Source: Umezawaea endophytica
GTDB taxonomy: Bacteria > Actinomycetota > Actinomycetes > Mycobacteriales > Pseudonocardiaceae
Direction of reading: 5' to 3'
NCBI RefSeq assembly: GCF_025061645.1
Contig: NZ_JANYMP010000002.1
Location: 622,494-686,493, forward strand
Length of the DNA: 64,000 bases
Shown: piece by piece, positions 35,111 to 44,126 of the stretch
Numbering within the stretch: position 1 is the first letter of the stretch
Layout: every line of letters begins with the position of its first letter
Notes under the pieces: model-generated
Seen by the model: only the letters and a program-made list of their open reading frames with translations
Told to the model about the DNA's origin: nothing
The model's database searches: none
Program-made: the position numbers and the translations under genes

Positions 35111-35320
35111 ATGGACCGGTGGTCAACAAATGACCTCGATGATGTGAGGGAGTGCTTGAGCCGGTTGTCGTTCGCGTTCACGGATCTCCTCGGTAATCAG
35201 CCCGACCCGGCCCTGGCAGCTCGGAGATTGGGCGAACTGGCGGGTATCGCGCGGGAGATCGGCGTCCTGTGCGACCAGCGCGCGACGCGAATCGGAATTG
35301 ACCAGGGGGAAATCTCGTGA
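35111..35320 (+). CDS. Small hypothetical protein of the XRE/DUF397 cluster
   Basis: 69 residues, starting MDRWSTNDLDDVRECLSRL, with GGGAGG 7 nt upstream. It is mostly helical by residue pattern, with LSFAFTDLL and LGELAGIAREIGVLCDQRATR. No known domain. It overlaps the next gene by four bases (GTGA), and its promoter shares the palindrome with the XRE gene. It probably belongs to the same regulatory module. Confidence 0.8.
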   Translation: MDRWSTNDLDDVRECLSRLSFAFTDLLGNQPDPALAARRLGELAGIAREIGVLCDQRATRIGIDQGEIS

Positions 35321-35634
35321 TGGGCGTTCGGCTGTTCCGCTGGTTCCCCGCCGACGGTCGGCGGCACGCGATCCCGGTCGAACTGGTCGTCTCCGACGAG
35401 GGGGCCACGCTGTGCGGCGTCCCGATCACCGTTCCGCGCGAGCGGGGGACGAAGGCGGAGTGGTGCTGGCCGACGTGCCCGACGTGCGACGCGGTGTGGC
35501 GCAAGCGCGAAGGCCTGGCACCCGCGCCGGTGCGGGCGTCGGTGCCGGCTCGGGCGTCGGTGCCGGCGCGAGTGCCGGTGCCAGCTCGGGCGCCAGTGCC
35601 GATGCGCGCGCCGGTGCCGGTGCGGGCGCGGTGA
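35317..35634 (+). CDS. Small zinc-finger-like protein with a Pro/Ala/Val/Arg repeat tail
   Basis: 105 residues. The first ~70 hold VELVVSDEGATLCG and WCWPTCPTCDAVW, with a CxxC pair and other cysteines as a likely zinc site. The last ~38 are a low-complexity repeat of PVPARA/PVRA-type units encoded by degenerate GC-rich triplets (GTGCCGGTGCGG-like). The start is the GTG of the GTGA overlap with the previous gene. The tail may vary in length between strains. Function unknown; zinc-ribbon partners are common beside XRE/DUF397 genes. Confidence 0.78.
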   Translation: MMGVRLFRWFPADGRRHAIPVELVVSDEGATLCGVPITVPRERGTKAEWCWPTCPTCDAVWRKREGLAPAPVRASVPARASVPARVPVPARAPVPMRAPVPVRAR

Positions 35635-35637
35635 CCG

Positions 35638-38600
35638 TCAGCCCGCGAGGCCGGTGTCGCGGCGCAGCCGAGCCGCGGCGGCGGCCTGCTCCTCCGCGGC
35701 CCCGGCGTCGCCGAGCGCGTCGTGGATGGTCGCCAACTCGGCGCGCGCCAACGCTTCCGTGATCCGCAGCCCTACGTCCAGCGCGATCGTCAACGCCTTC
35801 CCGCACAGCTCCAGCGCTTCCCGCGGCGCGCCCAGCAGCCGTCGCGTCGTGGCCAGCCCGATCAACGCCCGCGCCGCGGCGGGCTGGAACCCGATCCGGT
35901 TCGCCTTCGTGAGCGCCTGCTGGAACTGCTCGTCGGCCGTCCGCAGCCGTCCGAGCAGCCGGTTCGCGTCCGCCATGACCACGAGCACGTTGGTGGTGGT
36001 CTGCTGGTCGCCGCTCTCCGCCAGTTCGTCCAGCGCCCGGCCCGCCACCGCCAGCGCCTCGACGGGCCTGCCGAGGTCCACGTTGGTCACCGCCGTGCTC
36101 TCCAGCACCCGCGCGGTGGCTTCCTTCGCGCCCACCTCCAGGCTCACCGCGAGCGCGGTCTCCAACTGCGCCAGCGCCGCCTCGGGTTCACCGCGCAGCC
36201 TCAGCACGACTCCGAGGAAGTTGCGGCACGTGGCCTCGCTGCCCTTGAGTCCGTTGGCGCTGCTGATCTTCAGCGACTCCGTCAGGTGCGTGTGCGCCTC
36301 GGTCAGGTCGCCTGTCTCGATCGCCAGCATGCCCAGGCTGATGAGGACGGTGCTGCGCGCGGCCTTCACGCCGTTGGGGCCGCTCATGAGGTCCAGGCAC
36401 AGCCGCAGCACCCGCCGGGCCGCGACGAGGTCGCCGGACTCCACGTGCACGAGGCCCAGGTTGTTCAGCGCGCCCACCTCCGAGGCGGTGTTGCCGAGCG
36501 AGCGGTGCAGTTCCAGCGCCTGCTCGTAGTGCGACGCGGACGTGGCGAACTCGCCGAGCTTCCAGTGCAGCGTCCCGAGGTTGCCGTGCATGGCCGCCTC
36601 GGCGGCGAGGTCGCGCTCCTCGTGGGCCGCGTGCAGGCCGTAGCGGGCGGTGACGAGCCATTCGCTGACGTGCTTGCCGATCCACAGGTAGCCGCGCAGC
36701 GCGTCGGCCAGCCGCCACGACATCGACGCGGGCCCCTGCTCGGTCGCCGACCGGATCGCCTCGGTGAGGTTCGCGCGTTCGCCGTCCAGCCACCGCAGCG
36801 CCTGCGGCGGAACGGTGATCCTGGGCAGCCGCACGGACTTCGCCTCACCGCTCGGCAGGCGCAGCAGGTCCGGGTACAGCAGTTCGGCGCACCGGTCGAC
36901 GGTCCGGACGTAGAACTCCAGCAGCCGGACGCGGGCCGCCCGCTGCTCGCCCTCGTCGTCCTGCGCGGCCCGGCGCCTCGCGGCGAACAGCATGAGCTGG
37001 TCGTGGAACTGGTAGCGCCCCGGTGACGGCTTCAGCAGCAACTGCACCTCGCTGAGCCTGGCGAGCAGCCTGGTCGCCACGGGCACGTCGACGTCGGCCA
37101 CGTTGGCGGCGGCCTCGGCGGTGAAGTCGTTGCCCGGCACCAGGCTCAGCAAGCGGAACAGGCGCTGCTGCTCCGGGGGGAGCGCGGCGTACGCGAGGTC
37201 GACGGCGGCCAGCGGCTGGTCGGCGGGCAGCTCGGCCAGGTAGCTCGCGACCGTGCCGCCGGACGTGGTCGCCACGTTCGCGGCGGCCACGCGCAGCGCC
37301 AGCGGCAGGTGCGCGCAGCGGCGTGCCAACTCCTCCACCGACGCGCCGTCCGAGCCCACACCGAGGATGCCCGTCAGCAGCGCCACCGACTCCACGGGTT
37401 CCAGCGCCTCCACCGGGAGCCGCCGCGCGCCGTTCATCGCGATGAGGCCGCGCAGGTCGCCGCGACTGGTGACGATCACCGGGCAGCTCGCCGCGCCGGG
37501 CAGCAACGGGCGCACCTGGTCGGGCGCGGAAGCGTTGTCCAGCACCAGGAGCATCCGCCTGCCGGTCAGCAGGGAGCGGAACAGCGTGCTCTGCTCCTCG
37601 GCCTCCAGCGGGATCTGCTGCGGGGGCACGCCGAGCGCGCGCAGGAACCGCGCGAGCACGTCCACGGTCGCCGTGGGCGGCCCGAGGCCGTAGCCGCGGA
37701 GGTCGACGTACAGCCTGCCGTCGGGGAACCGGTCGCGGAGCTGGTGCGCCACGTGCACGGCGAGCGAGGTCTTCCCGACGCCCGCCGGACCGGACAGCGT
37801 CACGATCGGCACGGCGGTGCCGGGGTCCTCCGACGCGACCAGCTCGACCACCCGCCGCGCCAGCGCCGCGCGTCCGACGAAGTCGGCGAGGTCGTTGGGC
37901 AGCCTGCCCGGCAGCGGCTCCTCGTGGGCGGCGGCGGGCGGCGCGGCCAGTTGCGGATCGCCGGTCAGGATGGCCTGGTGCACGGCCCGCAGGTCCTCGC
38001 CGGGGTCGACGCCGAGCTGCTCGTCGAGCATCCGGTCGACCTGGCGGAACACCTCCAGCGCCTCGGCCTGGCGGCTGCTGCGGTAGAGCGCGAGCATCAA
38101 CTGCGCCCAGAACCGCTCCCGCAGCGGGTGGTCGACGGTAAGGCCGCGCAGCACGGGCACGAGCTGCGCGTGGTTGCCCAGCGCCAGTTCCACGTCGGCG
38201 TGCTGCTCGTGCAGCTCCATCAGCACCTCGGTCAGCCGGGGAGCTTCGTGGCGGTGCAACGACTCCGACGGCACGTCCGCCAACGCGGGGCCGCGCCACA
38301 GCGCGATCGTCTCGGCGCAGATCTCCTGCGCGGCCACCAGGTCGCCCGCCTCGGCGGCTTCCCGCGCCCGTACCGCGCCCGTGGCGAACCGGTGCACGTC
38401 GATCCGGTCGAGCGGCACGGAGAGCTGGTAGCCCGTCGACGTCGTGACGATCGACTCGGGCTCGCCCAGCACCTGCCGCAGCCGCATCACGTACGTCTGC
38501 AACGTGCCGCGGGTCCGCTCGGGGGGCGCGTCGCCCCACAGCGCCTCGACCAGGTCGGCGATCGGGACGGGGCGGTTCGCGCTCAGCAGCAGGCACGCCA

Positions 38601-38697
38601 GCAGGGCGCGGTGCTTGCCCGCTCGGATCGGGACCACCCGGCCGTCCCGGCGGACCTCCAGAGGTCCCAGCAACCGGAACTCGCCAGCCGATCCCAT
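35638..38697 (-). CDS. AfsR/SARP-type regulator with BTAD, NB-ARC and TPR domains
   Basis: A 1019-residue transcriptional regulator. The domains, in order, are an OmpR-like winged helix (about 8-92; FRLLGPLEVRRDGR ... YVMRLRQVLGEPE), a BTAD helical domain (about 100-245), an NB-ARC ATPase (about 275-510; Walker A GPAGVGKTSLAVH, Walker B LLVLDNAS), and TPR-like helices to the end (about 640-1010). The ATG at 38697 has GAGGGG about 7 nt upstream. Such proteins switch on secondary metabolism or development in actinomycetes. Here no biosynthetic cluster is in view, so the target is unknown. It stands just beyond the XRE/DUF397 block and outside the mycobacterial order. Confidence 0.93.
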   Translation of the reverse strand: MGSAGEFRLLGPLEVRRDGRVVPIRAGKHRALLACLLLSANRPVPIADLVEALWGDAPPERTRGTLQTYVMRLRQVLGEPESIVTTSTGYQLSVPLDRIDVHRFATGAVRAREAAEAGDLVAAQEICAETIALWRGPALADVPSESLHRHEAPRLTEVLMELHEQHADVELALGNHAQLVPVLRGLTVDHPLRERFWAQLMLALYRSSRQAEALEVFRQVDRMLDEQLGVDPGEDLRAVHQAILTGDPQLAAPPAAAHEEPLPGRLPNDLADFVGRAALARRVVELVASEDPGTAVPIVTLSGPAGVGKTSLAVHVAHQLRDRFPDGRLYVDLRGYGLGPPTATVDVLARFLRALGVPPQQIPLEAEEQSTLFRSLLTGRRMLLVLDNASAPDQVRPLLPGAASCPVIVTSRGDLRGLIAMNGARRLPVEALEPVESVALLTGILGVGSDGASVEELARRCAHLPLALRVAAANVATTSGGTVASYLAELPADQPLAAVDLAYAALPPEQQRLFRLLSLVPGNDFTAEAAANVADVDVPVATRLLARLSEVQLLLKPSPGRYQFHDQLMLFAARRRAAQDDEGEQRAARVRLLEFYVRTVDRCAELLYPDLLRLPSGEAKSVRLPRITVPPQALRWLDGERANLTEAIRSATEQGPASMSWRLADALRGYLWIGKHVSEWLVTARYGLHAAHEERDLAAEAAMHGNLGTLHWKLGEFATSASHYEQALELHRSLGNTASEVGALNNLGLVHVESGDLVAARRVLRLCLDLMSGPNGVKAARSTVLISLGMLAIETGDLTEAHTHLTESLKISSANGLKGSEATCRNFLGVVLRLRGEPEAALAQLETALAVSLEVGAKEATARVLESTAVTNVDLGRPVEALAVAGRALDELAESGDQQTTTNVLVVMADANRLLGRLRTADEQFQQALTKANRIGFQPAAARALIGLATTRRLLGAPREALELCGKALTIALDVGLRITEALARAELATIHDALGDAGAAEEQAAAAARLRRDTGLAG

Positions 38698-38988
38698 GAT
38701 CAATCCCCTCGACCCGTTCACCGCCCCCAAGCCTATTCGGGCGCTGACGGCGGGTGTCATTGCGGCGTCAGCGATACGACAGAGCGGTACGGCAGTCTAG
38801 GAGACGTCCCGGTTGGGGGATCGGGACGCGAACTTCATCGGGTCCGCTGCGAAGCGGATACGCGATCTACTGGGGGTCGGGTGGCTCACGGTCTCACCGT
38901 CGTGAGCCACCCGTCTTAACTTCGGGCCGTTTTGCGGAAAACGGCCTCGCCGGGGGCGGCCGTGGCCAGGCCGCCCCCTTTCACATCC
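38698..38988. other. Intergenic gap with three hairpins
   Basis: The left part holds the promoter side of the regulator gene. The right part has three hairpins in a row: 38879-38912 (GGGTGGCTCACG stem), 38925-38946 (GGCCGTTTT stem) and 38952-38978 (10-bp GGGGGCGGCC stem). The last lies 10 bp beyond the fadD stop and can terminate it. No gene or motif is otherwise seen. Confidence 0.75.
38952..38978 (-). terminator. Terminator after the acyl-CoA ligase gene
   Basis: GGGGGCGGCC (38952-38961) pairs perfectly with 38969-38978 around GTGGCCA. It lies 10 bp beyond the ligase stop, with two further hairpins behind it. Confidence 0.75.
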
Positions 38989-40800
38989 CTACCTCGTGTA
39001 GATGGCCGTGATGTCGTCGGCGTACTTGCCCGCCACGATCGTCCGGCGCAGCTTGAGGCTCGGCGTGATCTCCCCGCTCGCCTCGGTGAAGTCCGCGGGC
39101 AGGATCCGGAACTTCTTGATCGCCTCGGCCTTCGACACGGCGAGGTTCGCCTCGTCCACGGCCGTCTGGATCTCGCCGACGAGGTCCGCGTCGGTCACCA
39201 GGTCGGCGACGGTCACGTCCTCGCCCTTGTCGTGCTGCTTCTTCCAGGTGGGGAAGAACTCGGGGTCGATCGTGATCAGCGCGCCGATGAACGGCTGGGC
39301 GTCGCCGACGACCATGCACTGGCTGATCAGCGGGTGCGCGCGCAGGCGGTCCTCGAGCACGGCGGGGGAGACGTTCTTGCCGCCCGCGGTGACGATGATC
39401 TCCTTCTTGCGCCCGGTGATCTTCAGGAAGCCGTCGTCGTCCAGTTCGCCGATGTCGCCCGAGTGGAACCAGCCGTCGTCCAGCGACTCCTTGGACGCCT
39501 CCGCGTTGTTCCAGTAGCCGCGGAACACCACGTCGCCCTTGATCAGGATCTCGCCGTCGTCGGCGATCCGGATCGAGGTGCCGCCGATCGGCAGGCCGAC
39601 GGTACCGACCCGGAACGCCTTGCTGGTGTTCACGGCGCACGCCGCGCTGGTCTCGGTGAGGCCGTAGCCCTCGAACACCGGCACGCCGATCCCGCGGAAG
39701 AAGTGCGCGAGGCGGGCGCCCAGCGGCGCGCCGCCCGACACCGCGGCGATGCAGCGACCGCCGAGCGCTGCCTGGAGCTTCGTGTAGACGAGCTTGGAGA
39801 ACAGCGCGTGCTTGGCCTTGAGCACCAGGCCCGCGCCGCCCTTGTCGAGCGCCTCGCTGTACTCGACGGCGGTCGCCTCGGCCGCGTCGAAGATCTTGCC
39901 CTTGCCGCTGCCGTGCGCCTTCTGCTTGGCGCCGTTGTAGACCTTCTCGAACACCCGCGGCACCGCCACGACGAACGACGGCCGGAACGAGGCCAGGTCC
40001 TCCACCAGGTTCTTCACGTCCGAGGTGTGGCCCAGCGTCACCCGCGAGTACACGCCGCAGATCGCCAGCGCCCGCGCCAGGATGTGCGCGAGCGGCAGGA
40101 ACACCAGCAGCGAGTTGCCCGCGATCAGCAGCTCCGGGAACGCGACCAGCGCGCCCCTGACCTCGGACAGGAGGTTGGCGTGGGTCAGCTCGCAGCCCTT
40201 GGGGCGACCGGTCGTGCCGGACGTGTAGACCAGCGTCGCGGTGTCGTCCGCGCCGACCTGCTTGCGGCGCTCGCGCACGTCGTCGTCCGACGACTCGGCG
40301 CCCAGCGCCGTCAGCTCGTCGATCGCGCCCGCGGCCCCGTCGGAGGCCGGGCCGTCGATCTGCCACACGTGGCGCACCTCGGGCAGCCGGTCCACGACGG
40401 AGTCGACGGTGGCGCGGTGCGCGGAGGTCTCGATGAACACGGCCTTGGCGGAGGAGTCCGACAGGATCCACTCCACCTGCTCGGCCGACGAGGTCTCGTA
40501 GATGGGCACGACGACACCACCGGCGGACCAGATGGCGAAGTCGAGCAGTGACCACTCGTAGCGGGTCTTGGACAGCAGGCCGATGCGGTCGCCGGGCTGC
40601 ACGCCCGACGCGATCAACCCCTTCGCCACGGCGAGGACCTGCGCGGCGAAGTCACGAGCCGTGACGTCGACCCAGGTGCCGTCGACGCGGCGGCGGAAGC
40701 TGACGGCGTTGCCGAAGCGCTCCGCGTTCGCCCACACCATGTCGGTGAGGTTCTCCTCGGCAGCCACGGGGCTGGTGGCGGGGACGCTGAACTCACGCAC
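38989..40800 (-). CDS. Long-chain fatty acid-CoA ligase (FadD15-like)
   Basis: AMP-forming acyl-CoA synthetase of 603 residues. The P-loop TLVYTSGTTGRPKGCELTH is near residue 180-195, the FEGYGLTET block near 395, and the GDIGELDDDGFLKITGRKK segment with the catalytic Lys region near 470-490. The GTG at 40800 has GGAGG 5 nt upstream. Substrate chain length cannot be told. It is divergent from the following small gene and matches Rv2187 in place and family. Confidence 0.93.
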   Translation of the reverse strand: MREFSVPATSPVAAEENLTDMVWANAERFGNAVSFRRRVDGTWVDVTARDFAAQVLAVAKGLIASGVQPGDRIGLLSKTRYEWSLLDFAIWSAGGVVVPIYETSSAEQVEWILSDSSAKAVFIETSAHRATVDSVVDRLPEVRHVWQIDGPASDGAAGAIDELTALGAESSDDDVRERRKQVGADDTATLVYTSGTTGRPKGCELTHANLLSEVRGALVAFPELLIAGNSLLVFLPLAHILARALAICGVYSRVTLGHTSDVKNLVEDLASFRPSFVVAVPRVFEKVYNGAKQKAHGSGKGKIFDAAEATAVEYSEALDKGGAGLVLKAKHALFSKLVYTKLQAALGGRCIAAVSGGAPLGARLAHFFRGIGVPVFEGYGLTETSAACAVNTSKAFRVGTVGLPIGGTSIRIADDGEILIKGDVVFRGYWNNAEASKESLDDGWFHSGDIGELDDDGFLKITGRKKEIIVTAGGKNVSPAVLEDRLRAHPLISQCMVVGDAQPFIGALITIDPEFFPTWKKQHDKGEDVTVADLVTDADLVGEIQTAVDEANLAVSKAEAIKKFRILPADFTEASGEITPSLKLRRTIVAGKYADDITAIYTR

Positions 40801-40912
40801 GTCGACCTCCGGACGGTTGTTTGTTACCGGTGGGGAAACTTAGCCTGTGATTCCGGCGATACACCAGGCCGGTGGGGTGTTCCGTGACCGTGTCGTGGCA
40901 CTCTTCCGAGCC

Positions 40913-41293
40913 GTGGCGAGTGTCGACGTGGTTGACGAGACCTTCCTGGTGGTGCCGCGAGCGGTGGTCGCCGCCGCTTTCGCGCCGCCCTCCGCCTGGC
41001 GTCGATTCTGGCCCGATCTCGATCTCCAAGTCTATTTGGACCGCGGCGACCAGGGGCTGCGGTGGACCGTCGGCGGCGCGCTGACCGGCACGATGGAGGT
41101 CTGGCTGGAGGAGGTGCTCGACGGCACCCTGCTGCACTACTTCCTCCGCGCCGAGCTGCCGGGCGACGTGCCCGCCAAGCGCGTCCGCCGCGAGATCCGC
41201 CGCCGCCAGCTCGCGGCGAAGGAGGTTTCCCTCGGCCTCAAGATGACCTTGGAAGCGGGTCGCGCCCCCGGTTGCCCGCCGCTCGTGTCGTAG
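40913..41293 (+). CDS. Conserved SRPBCC-like protein (Rv2186c-like)
   Basis: About 126 residues. The core DLQVYLDRGDQGLRWTVGG and MEVWLEEVLDGTLLHYFLRAEL looks like a SRPBCC/START-type beta grasp, and the C-terminus has a basic helix. Function unknown. The start is uncertain: GTG at 40913 gives the VDVVDETF N-terminus with family-like length. An upstream GTG at 40847 would run into the ligase promoter, and GTG at 40928 is also possible. It is followed after 9 nt by the metallophosphoesterase gene. Confidence 0.75.
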   Translation: MASVDVVDETFLVVPRAVVAAAFAPPSAWRRFWPDLDLQVYLDRGDQGLRWTVGGALTGTMEVWLEEVLDGTLLHYFLRAELPGDVPAKRVRREIRRRQLAAKEVSLGLKMTLEAGRAPGCPPLVS

Positions 41294-41302
41294 GTTTGGG
41301 GA

Positions 41303-42091
41303 GTGCGGGTTCACGTCGTCTCCGATGTCCACGGCAACACCGAAGCGCTGGCCCGCGCGGGGGACGGCGCCGACGCGCTCGTCGTCCTGGGCGACCTGGT
41401 CGACTTCGTCGACTACCACGACCACGGCAGCGGCATCCTCGGCCAGGTCTTCGGCGCCGAGAAGGTCGGCGTCTTCGCCGAACTCCGCCGCGGCCCGATG
41501 GGCCCGGAGACAGGCCTGTTCCTCCGGTCCCTCTGGGGCAGCCTGGACGACCCGCGCGCGGTGGTCGAGGAGGCCGTCCGCACCCAGTACGCGGAGATGT
41601 TCGCCGCCATGACCACCCCCACCTACGCCATCCCCGGCAACGTCGACTCGCCCGCGCTGTGGCCGGAGTTCGCCCGAGAGGGCCTGCACATGGTCGACGG
41701 CCAGGTGGTCGAGATCGGCGGCCTGCGGTTCGGCTTCACCGGCGGCGCCCTGCTGGGCAGGGGCCACGTCCTGCGCCCGGACGCGCCGTGGCTCCCGTAC
41801 CTCCGCCGCGAGGAGGAGTTCGCCGCCGCGGTCGAGAAGCTCACCGACGTCGACGTCCTCTGCTCCCACATCCCGCCGTCCGTGGCGGAACTCACCTACG
41901 ACGTGGTCGCCAGGCGTGCCGAGGCGGGCTCCACGGCACTGCTCGAAGCCATCCACCGCGAACAACCGCGCTGGTCCGTTTTCGGCCACGTCCACCAGCC
42001 GATGTCGCGGAGGGTCCGGATCGGCCGCACCGAGTGCGTCAACGTCGGCCACTTCCAGCGCCTGGGCAGGCCGTACGCGTTGAGTTGGTGA
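41303..42091 (+). CDS. Calcineurin-like metallophosphoesterase
   Basis: 262 residues with the full set of metal-binding blocks: SDVHGN (about 7-12), GDLVD (about 33), PGNVDS (about 112), SHIPP (about 190) and GHVHQ (about 226). A role as phosphodiesterase or phosphatase in the cytoplasm is likely; the substrate is unknown. The GTG at 41303 follows the previous gene by 9 nt, so both are probably one transcript with the SRPBCC-ArsA genes downstream. Confidence 0.9.
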   Translation: MRVHVVSDVHGNTEALARAGDGADALVVLGDLVDFVDYHDHGSGILGQVFGAEKVGVFAELRRGPMGPETGLFLRSLWGSLDDPRAVVEEAVRTQYAEMFAAMTTPTYAIPGNVDSPALWPEFAREGLHMVDGQVVEIGGLRFGFTGGALLGRGHVLRPDAPWLPYLRREEEFAAAVEKLTDVDVLCSHIPPSVAELTYDVVARRAEAGSTALLEAIHREQPRWSVFGHVHQPMSRRVRIGRTECVNVGHFQRLGRPYALSW

Positions 42092-42113
42092 ACTACCGGG
42101 TAACCTGCTGCGC

Positions 42114-42548
42114 ATGGCCGACGAGTCCACCCAGTCAATCGTGATCGACGCGCCGCCGGAGGAAATCCTGGCGGTCATCGCGGACTTCGAGTCGTACCCG
42201 GACTGGGCGAACGGGGTGAAGCGCACCGAGGTGCTCGAATCCCGTGAGGACGGTCGGGCGGCGCAGGTGAAGTTCAACATCGACCAGGGCCCCATCAAGG
42301 ACGAGTACGTGCTGGCCTACGAGTGGGCCGCCGACGGCGTCAGTTGGACCCTGGTCAAGGGCAACATGCAGAAGTCGCAGCAGGGCAGCTACCGCCTGAA
42401 GACCTCCGGCGGCGGCACCGAGGTGACCTACACGCTGTCCGTGCAGCTCGTGGTCCCGATGATCGGCCTGTTCCGCCGCAAGGCCGAGAAGATGATCATG
42501 GACACCGCCCTGAAGGAGCTCAAGCGGCGCGTGGAAAACGCTGGATGA
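42114..42548 (+). CDS. SRPBCC family protein (Rv2185c-like)
   Basis: 144 residues. The cyclase/dehydrase-like fold is seen in SIVIDAPPEEILAVIADFESYPDW at the N-terminus and the long C-terminal helix KAEKMIMDTALKELKRRVE. It would bind a hydrophobic ligand; none is known. The ATG at 42114 lies 22 bp after the phosphoesterase stop. The end overlaps the ArsA-like ATPase gene in ATGA, which suggests a shared function. Confidence 0.88.
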   Translation: MADESTQSIVIDAPPEEILAVIADFESYPDWANGVKRTEVLESREDGRAAQVKFNIDQGPIKDEYVLAYEWAADGVSWTLVKGNMQKSQQGSYRLKTSGGGTEVTYTLSVQLVVPMIGLFRRKAEKMIMDTALKELKRRVENAG

Positions 42549-43771
42549 CGCGCGTCCTGCTCTTCACCGGCAAGGGCGGCGTCGGCAAGACGACGCTCGC
42601 CGCCGCCACCGCGGCCCAGCTCGCCGCCGACGGGCGCAAGGCGCTCGTCGTCTCGACCGACCCCGCGCACTCCCTCGGTGACGCGCTCGGCGTCCCGCTC
42701 GGTGGCCAGCCGTCCGAAGTGGACTCCGGGCTCTACGCGGCCCAGATCGACCCGCGCGGCCTCGTGGACGACGCGTGGCGCGACCTGCGCGGCCACCTGC
42801 GGACCATCCTGGCGGGCGCTGGCGTCGACGAGCTCGACGCCGAAGAGCTGACCGTGCTGCCCGGTGTCGAGGAGCTGCTGGCGCTGGCCGAGGTGCACCG
42901 CCTCGCCACCACGGGCCCGTGGGAGACCGTCGTGGTCGACTGCGGCCCGACCGCCGAGACCCTGCGCCTGCTCGCGCTGCCCGAGGCCTTCGCGGGCTAC
43001 CTCGAACGCCTCTTCCCGACCCACCGGCGCGTCGTGCGCGGCCTGCTCGCGGGCGTCGCGGGCACGGCGACCGTGGAGAAGTGGGACGCGACCGCCGACG
43101 CGCTCGGCAGGCTCGCCGAACACCTCGACCTGCTCCGCGCGCTGCTCGCCGACCAGACCACGACGACCGTCCGCCTCGTGCTCACCCCCGAACGCGTGGT
43201 CGCCGCCGAGACCCGCCGCACGCTCACCGCGCTGGCGTTGCAGGGCATCCGCGTCGACGGCGTCGTCGCCAACCGCCTCGTCCCCGACCCCGGCTCCGCC
43301 GAGGGGCCGTCCGCGACGTGGCTGCGCACCCGCCGCGGTGAGCAGGACGCCGTGCTGGCCGAGCTGCGCCAGTCCGCCGAGCTGACCGGCATGGGCGACG
43401 TGCGGGTCGTCGACCACCGCGCCGCCGAACCCGTCGGCGTGCAGGCGCTGCTGGACGTGGCCGCCGAGCTGTACCGGGGCGAGGACCCGCTGCGGGGCGT
43501 CGAGGCGTCCGCCGCGCCCTTGCTGGAGGTCAGCGGCGGCGGCAAGGGCACCGAGGCCGAGTACCTGCTGCGCATCGTGCTGCCGCTGGGCGACGACGTG
43601 GCGCTGGACCTCGCCAGGGTGGGTGACGAACTGGCCGTCACGGTCGACGGCAGGCGCAAGCTGGTGGCGTTGCCGTCGCTGCTGCGCCGGTGCGTCGTGA
43701 CCGGCGCCGAGATGGACGAGACCGGGTTGGCGGTCAGCTTCCGACCCGACCCCAACCTGTGGATGCGGTGA
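42545..43771 (+). CDS. ArsA/GET3-family ATPase
   Basis: 408 residues. The deviant Walker A is FTGKGGVGKTTLAAATA (about 7-23), followed by STDPAHSLGDALGVPL and VVVDCGPTAETLRLL. The C-terminal half carries a small beta-rich domain (LLRIVLPLGDDVALDLARVGDELAVTVDGRRK). No arsenical-resistance genes are near, so a GET3-like or other targeting role is an inference. The start overlaps the SRPBCC stop by four bases, and the next gene begins 4 bp after its stop. This matches the Rv2184c place. Confidence 0.9.
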   Translation: MTRVLLFTGKGGVGKTTLAAATAAQLAADGRKALVVSTDPAHSLGDALGVPLGGQPSEVDSGLYAAQIDPRGLVDDAWRDLRGHLRTILAGAGVDELDAEELTVLPGVEELLALAEVHRLATTGPWETVVVDCGPTAETLRLLALPEAFAGYLERLFPTHRRVVRGLLAGVAGTATVEKWDATADALGRLAEHLDLLRALLADQTTTTVRLVLTPERVVAAETRRTLTALALQGIRVDGVVANRLVPDPGSAEGPSATWLRTRRGEQDAVLAELRQSAELTGMGDVRVVDHRAAEPVGVQALLDVAAELYRGEDPLRGVEASAAPLLEVSGGGKGTEAEYLLRIVLPLGDDVALDLARVGDELAVTVDGRRKLVALPSLLRRCVVTGAEMDETGLAVSFRPDPNLWMR

Positions 43772-43775
43772 CCCT

Positions 43776-44126
43776 GTGGCGGACGACAAGACGGCGAAGC
43801 TCGTCGAAGAACTGCGACTGCTGGTCGACGTGGCCGCCGAACGCGCCCAACCGTGGCTGCACCGCATCGCCACCGAGGGCGCGGGCGACCACAACCCGCA
43901 GACCTGCGGCTGGTGCCCGGTCTGCAACGCCGCGGCCCTGATCAAGGGCGACCGCTCGGAGTTGGCCGCCAAGGCCGCCGAACACGTCTCCGGCCTGCTC
44001 ACCCTGCTCCGCATGGCCCTCACCGACCCAGCGACCCCAGCCCAGCCCGAACCCCAGCAGGACGAACCGCGGGTCCAGCACATCCAGGTGGTGCGCCGGA
44101 AGTCCGACCAGGGTTCGCAGTGCTGA
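43776..44126 (+). CDS. Conserved hypothetical protein (Rv2183c-like)
   Basis: 116 residues, GTG start at 43776, four bases after the ATPase stop. The body has an amphipathic N-terminus (ELRLLVDVAAERAQPWLHRIA), then CGWCPVCNAAALI with a CxxC pair that could bind a metal. A low-complexity proline/glutamine C-terminus follows. No known domain. The end overlaps the ROK kinase start by 7 bases. It probably forms a transcript with the upstream genes. Confidence 0.8.
   Translation: MADDKTAKLVEELRLLVDVAAERAQPWLHRIATEGAGDHNPQTCGWCPVCNAAALIKGDRSELAAKAAEHVSGLLTLLRMALTDPATPAQPEPQQDEPRVQHIQVVRRKSDQGSQC

Noticed and set aside
34999-35181. 60-codon minus-strand frame before the XRE gene
   Set aside because: It lies across the operator and divergent promoter, and overlaps the start of the 69-aa gene.
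35527-35634. Minisatellite or insertion scar in the repeat tail of the small cysteine-rich gene
   Set aside because: The repeats keep the frame and end in a normal stop; better explained as a low-complexity protein tail.
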